NCBI RefSeq assembly: GCF_001625195.1
Contig: NC_054391.1
Location: 8,570,552-8,634,551 of the forward strand
Length of the DNA: 64,000 nt
Direction: 5' to 3'
Source: Drechmeria coniospora
Lineage: Eukaryota; Ascomycota; Sordariomycetes; Hypocreales; Ophiocordycipitaceae
Shown here: piece by piece, positions 56,606 through 64,000 of the stretch
Numbering within the stretch: position 1 is the stretch's first letter
How the letters are laid out: the number at the start of each line of letters is the position of its first letter
Notes under the pieces: generated by a model
What the model was told of the DNA's origin: nothing
Database searches by the model: none
Seen by the model: the letters and a program-made list of their open reading frames with translations, nothing else
Translations under genes and position numbers: made by a program

Positions 56606-58402
56606 ATGGCATCCCTAGGTGAGCTTCGTGGCCTCTTCCGTGCAAGCCTACGACGGTTCTCTAACCTGCAATCAAAGACTTCTTCCTCGGCTCACTTCTC
56701 TTCCTCGTCCCGCTTCTCCACCTCCTGGTCTCCCCTCATACAAAGGTCGAGGAGTCCTTCAACATGCAAGCTACTCACGACATCCTCGTCTACGGAACGC
56801 CCCTCTCGTCACCAGGGGACCGCTTCGCCAGCACCTATGACCACTTCACTTTCCCCGGCGTTGTACCGCGCACCTTCCTTGGCGCCGTCATGCTCTCCGG
56901 AATTTCACAGCCGTTCACTTGGCTCGCCGGCTTCGAACATGCCCAGTTCATCGTTAGAGCCATTCTAGGCTCCTTCAACGCCCTGTGCCTGCTGGTATTC
57001 CGGAGCGGCTTGGCAAATTCGTATGGCAGGGGCGTGGCCAACCTGTGGGCCGTCATGATTGTCACCCAGTTCCATGTTGTGTACTACGCCACGAGGACGC
57101 TGCCCAACATGTTCGCGTTTGGCTTGAGTGAGTCCAAGCTGTGCCTACTCCCCCGAACTTATTCTTCGGCTGATTGAACCAGGCACTTTGGCGTTCGCCT
57201 TTCTCCTCCCCAGGAGTGACCCACGGCAGGGGCGCGTGCGCCTCAAGCAGGCCATAGGCCTTCTCGTCTTCGCTACCGCCATTTTCCGCTCCGAACTCGC
57301 AATCTTCCTGGCTGTCCTCGGCCTCGAGTTCCTTGTCTCCAAACGCATGACGCTGCGGGAACTCGTCACTACATTCTTGGGCTCCTTCGTCGCCGCCCTC
57401 GCCATGTCCATACCCGTGGACTCGTACTTCTGGCAGAAGCCTGTCTGGCCGGAACTCTGGGGCTTTTACTACAACGCCATCCTCGGATCCTCATCCGACT
57501 GGGGTGTCTCGCCGTGGCATTACTACTTTACCTCTGCCCTGCCCCGCCTCCTACTCAGCGTATCGTCTATCCCGCTCATCATGCTCGCTCTGTGGCTGCC
57601 AGGCACTTCTCGTCAGGCCAGGCCGCTGGTTCTCCCAAGCCTCCTGTACATCGCAATATACTCCTTCCAGCCGCACAAGGAGGCACGCTTCATCTTTTAC
57701 GTCATCCCGCCCCTGACCGGCGCTGCCGCGCTCGGCGCAAATTACATCTTTGCTCGCGAGTCGAAATCATCCTTCTACACCTTTGGCAAGTTGTGCATTA
57801 CCCTTTCCATCATGGCCTCTGCCGCCGGCAGCGTCGCTATGCTGCTCTTTTCCTCGCTCAGCTATCCTGGTGGCGATGCCGTCGCCCAGCTTTTTGCCAT
57901 CGCTAATGCCGACCCCACCGCGTTTGTCCATGCCGACGTCCTGACCTGCATGACTGGCCTCACGCGCTTCGGTCAGAACCCCATTGGCTTGCCATTAACC
58001 CAAGGCGCCCGTGAATCCTCTCCGGAGATTGCCGCGGCTGCTGGGCCGGTCCTTCTATTTGACAAGACTGAGGACAGACCGAAGCTAGGAAGGTCCAGCT
58101 TTTGGAACACGATGGACTACGCGCTAATGGAGGACTCGATGCTACCCCTGGGCAATTGGAGGACCATCGGTGTTATCCAGGCCTTCTCGGGTATTCAAGT
58201 CCTCAAACCCGGCGTTGACGACCCGGAAGTTGCAGAGGAAGGACAGCGAGCACCGCCCAAAGTCCTCGGCCTGGGCGCCACAGTCGCCACGATACGAACC
58301 ACGGTGAGGAGGTTCACGGGCGGCTGGTGGATTGGGCCCCGAATGTCGCCACGTATTCACATTATGAAACGCGTCCAGGAGGTACGATACGCAACTTCGT
58401 AG
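56606..58402 (+). CDS. alg12: ALG12 dolichyl-P-Man alpha-1,6-mannosyltransferase
   Basis: Exons 56606-56618 (13 bases), 56678-57127 and 57183-58402 give 560 residues. Introns are 59 and 55 bp. The first exon encodes only MASL and the first base of Asp5. The protein continues DFFLGSLLFLVPLLHLLVSP and TKVEESFNMQATHDIL, a conserved luminal motif. HKEARF at 319-324 matches the HKExRF motif of GT22 mannosyltransferases. Many hydrophobic helices fit a polytopic ER membrane enzyme. ALG12 adds the eighth mannose (alpha-1,6) to the dolichol-linked glycan Man7GlcNAc2 in the ER lumen. The VEESFN-QATHDIL pattern and length favour ALG12 over the GPI mannosyltransferases PIG-B/Gpi10 and ALG9. The gene is divergent from yos1, another early secretory gene. 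Confidence 0.92.
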
Positions 58403-58868
58403 CGTTTGCCGAGCAAGCCTGATAAATGGATATACCACGGTGCGGGTAAATAAGGGTAGATATGTATATTCAAGACTTCAAGAAGAATGGCTGCCCAAAA
58501 CAGCTATTTGTAGAAGCAAACAGGCTTCTCATTTCAAACGTGCCCAGCCTCCACTCGTCGGGGGGAGACAGTCTCATATACCCCAGAACGCCAGAAGAAG
58601 AGCAAACAGCCCCTTGGTCAACAGGAGTGTGCCTACCCCACGCTTCCATAGAATATTCCCACCTGCGCGCTCAACATTCCATGGTACGCACTACTAGGAG
58701 AAGAAGAAAAGAAGAGGGGGCAATGGCCAATCGAGACTCGGCAACGCAAGGCTCGAGCACCCCTCGAGATATACTGCCATCATCTTCGTCTGTGGGGGAT
58801 GGCGCTGGAATAATAGTCGTCATCATCGTTAAGCGTATGACAGTGCAGCATTATGGTGAAAGCCATGC
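58403..58868. other. Convergent 3' spacer
   Basis: About 470 bases between the stops of alg12 and the adenylate cyclase gene. No repeat and no gene seen. Confidence 0.6.
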
Positions 58869-61800
58869 TCAGTCCTGCTCCGGATCGCAAAACACATCTG
58901 AGCCCTCGTCGGAGGACGAAGCGTCGCTTTTCTTGTCCACGACCTGCTCCGTGATCTTACTATCCACATCGCAGACGGCCTCGACCGGTTCCGAGAGAGG
59001 GCCATACAGTTTCTTGTATCGCTCCAGCTCCTTTTTCTGCGCGGCAAAAAGGTCCAGGACGTCCGCCATGGGTCCTCGCAGATCATTGAGCTCGCGCAGG
59101 GTGCCTCCACCCTTGGCAATGTGCCGCAAGGCGAGGTTCGATACACAGGACTGTTCTGGTCAGCTGATGCCTTGTGCTTGCTTCCCTTTTGCGGTCTGTT
59201 GGCTTACCTCTATCCTGGTCACTTGATGCTCCATGAAATTGACCAAAAACTGCTCCGTCACTTCGCCTCCTCTGGTCTTCATGCGCTGCAGCAGTTCCGT
59301 CTCAGGGAGTTGCAACCCGATACCTCGAGTATCCTCCAGGGAGCTGCAAAGCATCTCCAGGCGGAGGCTGACTCTCCAAAGGGCCCAGGTGGACTCGGGG
59401 TCAAAGGACGGCTCGTCGCCGGAGGCAATAACCACGGGTTTGTCGGGCCCCTCGTCTCGCCTCTCGTGCTGCTGGTGGTGATCGATGCGGCCGGCGAGTG
59501 CGTGCGGGTACAGTGAGTACACCACCTCGGGGTTTTCCAACCCCTTGAGCTTTTTCTCCCCCATCTCCTTGACCTCGAATCCTTGGGAGGTGAGCGATCT
59601 CAAGTCTTTCCTGATGGCAGTGGCGAATGACTCGTCCTCAAACGCATCTTCGGAACCGGCCGAGTTATTGCGCTCCGTGTCTTGGTAGGTCTCCAGGCAC
59701 CTCTGAATCTCAGAGATGAAATCCGACGAGACCGTGATTTGGCCGCCATCGGCCACGGCAGAGATTCGGGATGCCTTGTTGACCATGGGCCCAAAGTAAT
59801 CCATGCGGCGGGTGACAGGATCCGTTTCGCTCACGCAGTCTCCAAAATGGATACCCATCCTCACGGACAGGCCTCTGAATATCACGCTGTTGTCCTTGTC
59901 GTGGATAGGTTGGCATGATACGGAGGTGAGGATCTCTGACGGCCAGGCCACGTCCAGCAGCTGCATCTGCACGGCAAAACACCACAGCAGCGCAGAAGTG
60001 GCCGTTGGGAACGACACCATGAAGGCGTCGCCTTCCGTCTTTACTTCGTACCCTCCGATTCGCCGAAGCTGTCGCCGCATTACTTCGTTGTGGAGCTTGA
60101 TGGCAGATCTCATCGCGCTGGGATACATTTCCCACATCGTCGTCGAGTTTTTGATGTCGGTGAAGGCAATGGACACGTTTCCCGTCGGCGCTGGAATCTC
60201 TGCTTCGAGACGGTTGAGGGACGAATCCAAAACGTCTCCCTTGCCCTTGCGACCCCGTCTCGTATTGAGGGACTGAGCCTCGCCCGGTATTCCAGATGGA
60301 TACAGCGACATGCTTGTGCCGCGATGGAGACGAGACCGCTCCACCCTCCGCTTCAAGTCCGCAACGCTAATCATCATGACCATGATCTTGCCTGACGCAC
60401 CGTACGCCATGGCCAAATCTCGAAGCTTCTGGGCCGCGCGCATGAGATCTTGACGCTCGGCCCTGGCGACATCTGTGATCAGGCCCGGGGAAAGATATTC
60501 CCAGAGCTCACTGGTGGCCATCAGGATGATGTCATCATGCTCCTTGACGGTCATTGTGCTAACATGAGGCGCCGCCTGTATGGCAGGCATCAAGTCAGCG
60601 TAGCCAAAGGCTCTTGACACCTGCAACAGGTCGTTGAGCCGGCCATTCCGAGAGACCCAACCGCCAGCCTCGCGAATTCTTGAACGTTCGTCGGGTTCGG
60701 CCGGATCGTGCTTTCGTGTCAGGATTCGGTGCTTGCCATCGGTGCAAATAACCATGGCTTGGGCATCGCCGACATTGGCGACGTAAAGTTCTGTCCCTTG
60801 AAGGTAGACGACGGTGGCGACACCGCCGGAGTTGAGATCCTCTTTGCTCAATACGACCGGCTGCGCCGATCCCCTATGCGTCGCCGTCGGCCGTTCCTCT
60901 GTGTGCTGAACCGCAATTGTCACGAGGTCCTTATTCAACGCCAGGAAGGCCCTTCGAAGGGCGTCAACGGGGGTCTCGTTTTGGCGCGTTTTGAGCCCCT
61001 TCAGTTCCATGGCGAAAATGTTTCCAAAGTTCTCGTGCAGGTACTTTGCGATTTTAGAGCCACCGCTGGATAGTGCTTGGCCGTCGAACAAGCCCAGGAG
61101 CATCTCGGTCTCGGACGAGTTGAAGCGAGGCACGACCAAATCAACCGTCGACAGATGCTCGTTCTTCCCAAGCGTGTCAGCCATACCATATGGCAGGTGT
61201 CCGGCCAGAGAGCCAGAAGTTCGTACACGCCTGTCCTCGCTCTGGTCGGGGATGCTGGGCTGGGTCAAGGTGACATCCATGAGCCCCAGTATCCTGAGAT
61301 GTAGTAGGCGATTGAAGTCCGTGTACTGCTCCCTGTTGACCGATCCAGGGCCGTCTATGCCACCCCACGCGGTCTGCTTAATCTCGAGCCGCTTGTTGCC
61401 GGACAGATTCAGGTAGCGCAGGTTCGGGTTCAGGTTCCAGTTCCAGTCATAGGGCACATTGGAGATGTTGTACTTTAGGTAGTTGTTCCCGCAGTCGAAG
61501 ACGGCGAGCTTCTTAGCCCTCGATATGTCGGCCGGCAGGTTCGTAAACTTATTCCCGTTAATATACAGAGTCTGGAGGAGACTGGATTCTTCGAGGTCAT
61601 CGGCCGGAACCGACGTGAGACCGTTCCCAGAAAGGTAGAGCTCCACAAGCTGCGGCCAGCTCTTTATGGACCTCTGCGGCATGTCACTAATGTCTTCGTT
61701 GTATGACAAGTTCAACACTCGTAACTCGGACAGGAGAGTAATTTGATCGAAAACGTCATCGTCCAGCCGATTGTCCGCCAGGTACAGGTTTCGCAGCGAG

Positions 61801-63998
61801 CCGGCAAAGGTGCTTGTCAGCCTCGATGACAGACCTGAGTCCTTCCTAATGTTGGCCGGCGGTGTTGTGCTGGAGACTGTTGCCTGCGATGCGGCTCGGG
61901 ACACTACAGATGTTTTGCGACCCCCCTTGCCGTAGACAGACACGACCGAGCTCTTACGATCGGAACCTATCTGAAGAGGCGACGGGCCGACGCTGAGCAG
62001 CGTGCTTGACGCTTGGCTTGGCCTCCTGTCATCGGGTAGATCCTCGGAGCTTGGCATCGACGACAGCACATCCCGATGCAGCGGCTTGCCATTCTGCACC
62101 GTAGGCGGCCCTGCAGGTTCCTCCCCTGGTAGTCGAGGGGGTCTCGACGCAGGTTTGGGGAACGCTTCCAGGACATTCGACGAGGCGTTGAAGGTTTCGA
62201 GCTTATTTGCGTACCAAATTTCCATGGGAAGCTTAGAAATGTTGTTCCCGCGAACGTCCAACACCCGCAGCTCCGTCAGGCATCCGATCTGCGGCGGGAG
62301 CTCGCCAACCGAGTTATTGGCGATACTGAAATGTTCCAGCTTGCTAAGGGTCCCAAGCTGCAGCGGTAGGGAGACGAAGTAGTTTTTGTCCAGTACGAGG
62401 CGCTCCAAGTTCATCATGTTGGCAAAGGCCGAGTCAATGCTGGCTAGCTGGGCGTGCGACAGGTTTAACGTCTTCAGAGTCGGGACTGGTTCGATGATTT
62501 CAAACTTGTTCAGCGGGTTTGAATTGAGCCTCAGCTGGCGAATCCGCTCGAACTTGCCGACAAACGAGGACACGTGGTTGTGGGCCGCCTGCAGGAGCTC
62601 CAGCTTTGGAAGGTCGGCAATAATGTCAATGCTCGAAATGGAGTTGAACTTCACGTCGAGCTCTCGCAAGCTGATGAGTTGGCGAAAGCCCTCGGAAAGC
62701 TCGCCGGACAGTCGGTTGTTGGTGATGAGCAGCTTTTCCAGATTTTTCAGATTTCCAATCTCGTCTGGGAGGCTTTCGATGGCATTGAAGCTGAGGTCCA
62801 GTTCCACGAGACTTTGCAGCTCACACAAGAATGGAGGGAACCTGTCGAGGAAGTTTGACGAGATGTTCAAGCTCCTCAGTGCCTGGTACATGCCGAAGGT
62901 CTGTGGCAGATGCGTCAGCCTGTTGTTGGCGAGGTTCATCTTGAGGAGGCCTGCGAGGCTGTCGAGGTCGGCGTGTTCCAGTTGCTCCAACCTGTTGTTG
63001 GAGACATCAAGGTACGTGAGCTTCTCGGCCCGGCCCAAGCTCAGGGGGAGCCTGCGTGCTTCGTTGTTGGTATACTTGATGTCGCGTAGATGCTTGCACG
63101 ACTGTATAAAGTCCCGCGGCACGTCCAAGGACAAGTTCCTCGACAGATTCAAAGAGACGATGTCAGCGGCCTTGGAGTAGAGCGAAATGGGGATGGTGAC
63201 GAGGTTGCGACCGGAGAGGTCCACGTAATTGAACTTCTGGAAACGGGAGATGCCCTGATCAGTCGTCTTGGCGTGGAAATCGCTCTCTCTTGCCGAGAGG
63301 AACATGAAGCGACAAAGGTACCCGATGTCCTCCCGGCCGAGATCTTCGATTCTATCCGTCTCCTCGTAGCCGACTTGCTGCAAGAGCCGCTTCTGCAAGA
63401 GCAGCGGGCGCTCCGGGGGGGTGAGAACGCGAACGAGGTCATGCTTCTTCATGATGATATGGTAGTTCTCGAGGCCGTCGACGACATACGTCTTCTTCAC
63501 CACTTGGGCGACCACGTCGGCGACGGAGGCATCTAGAGGCATGGAATGGGTGGAGAAAGTGCCGTCGGAGCGGAAGATACGAATGCAGTACGGGGCCAGC
63601 TTTTCGTCCGGACGGGGCGGGCTTCCGGCTTCATCGGCGTCAGGGGTGTGGGTGGACGTCTCCTCCGTACCGCGGCGGACGGCCCAGCTGTCGGGGGCAT
63701 CCCAGCCTCCCTTGACCCCTTCGGTGAGCGACTCTTTCCGCTCGGAAGCACTGACATTGTTGACAACAGGGGCGTCTATCGGTGCCAGGCGGGGCGGCTT
63801 GGTCAGGATGCCCTCCATGTCATTCAGGTTCGTGTCGAGGTGGTAGACGTGGCCCGGGTCACTAGCATCGGTAGGGCCGATAGTCTCCTCATAGTCAAAC
63901 CCCCGATTCGTCCGGTTCTTTTTGGAAAAGGGGAACTTGTTGTTGAAGGTTGCCCCTCGAGAGCCGGCGAGGTTGATGCTGCGAGCATCCTGCGTCTC
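58869..63998 (-). CDS. Fungal adenylate cyclase (Cyr1/MAC1 type), N-terminus beyond the window
   Basis: The frame is open to the right edge (first full codon at 63998). Exons here are 59208-63998 and 58869-59150, 1690 residues. Domain order is that of fungal adenylate cyclases. A conserved NNKFPFSKKNRTNRGF segment and LDTNLNDMEGIL come first. A Ras-associating domain is at about 130-215 (YCIRIFRSDGTFSTHSM). Leucine-rich repeats span about 250-900. A PP2C-like region (about 943-1200) and the class III cyclase domain from about 1270 (GNVSIAFTDIKNSTTMWEM, with the metal-binding Asp) follow. The C-terminal exon (SNLALRHIAKGGGTLREL) is the tail region. It makes cAMP downstream of Ras or G proteins, controlling growth and development. 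The 57-bp intron (GTAAGC) has two nearby acceptors; the inner one (AACAG|TCCTG) keeps the family frame. Confidence 0.95.
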
Positions 63999-64000
63999 GG

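Overview
The window is nuclear DNA of a filamentous ascomycete (Pezizomycotina). The gene families, the short 53-204 bp introns and the GC-rich coding sequence suggest Sordariomycetes, probably Hypocreales; the order is an inference. I recognise fourteen protein-coding genes, two of them cut by the window edges. I assembled exon structures by hand from splice signals and reading frame. I found no tRNA, rRNA, CRISPR array, transposon or secondary-metabolite cluster.

Layout. 0-9.5 kb: the C-terminal end of an unrecognised protein; vma21 (V-ATPase assembly, minus); a Fun30/SMARCAD1-type chromatin remodeller (plus); a Myb/SANT-like protein (minus). 9.5-17 kb: a 7.5 kb gene-poor spacer. 17-30.4 kb: a chitin synthase activator (Skt5/Chs4 type, minus) and a class IV, Chs3-type chitin synthase (plus), head-to-head across a 7.1 kb spacer. 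31-36.3 kb: a polo-like kinase (minus) and an OPA3-like mitochondrial protein (plus). 40.4-42.4 kb: a small four-helix membrane protein (plus) and an Rtc3/SBDS-domain protein (minus). 44.5-47.8 kb: a seven-exon RhoGEF (DH-PH, minus). 52.2-54.7 kb: a USP46/CreB-type deubiquitinase (plus). 55.4-58.4 kb: Yos1 (minus) and the ALG12 mannosyltransferase (plus). 58.9-64 kb: adenylate cyclase (minus), running off the right edge.

The genes serve polarised growth and core cell biology: chitin synthesis and its activator, Rho activation, cAMP signalling, cell-cycle kinase, N-glycan assembly, ER-Golgi transport and V-ATPase assembly. The chitin synthase and its probable activator are the only neighbours whose products are expected to act directly together.

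The most unusual sequence lies between the genes. Almost every long spacer contains dense islands of GTAC-centred words (TACGGAGTAC/GTACTCCGTA, GTACATGTAC, AAGTACTT), including perfect palindromes of 18-21 bp. Coding exons lack such clusters. GTACGT is also a frequent 5' splice site here (9 of the 26 introns I modelled). These islands are the best candidate for an undescribed, genome-wide element in this window.
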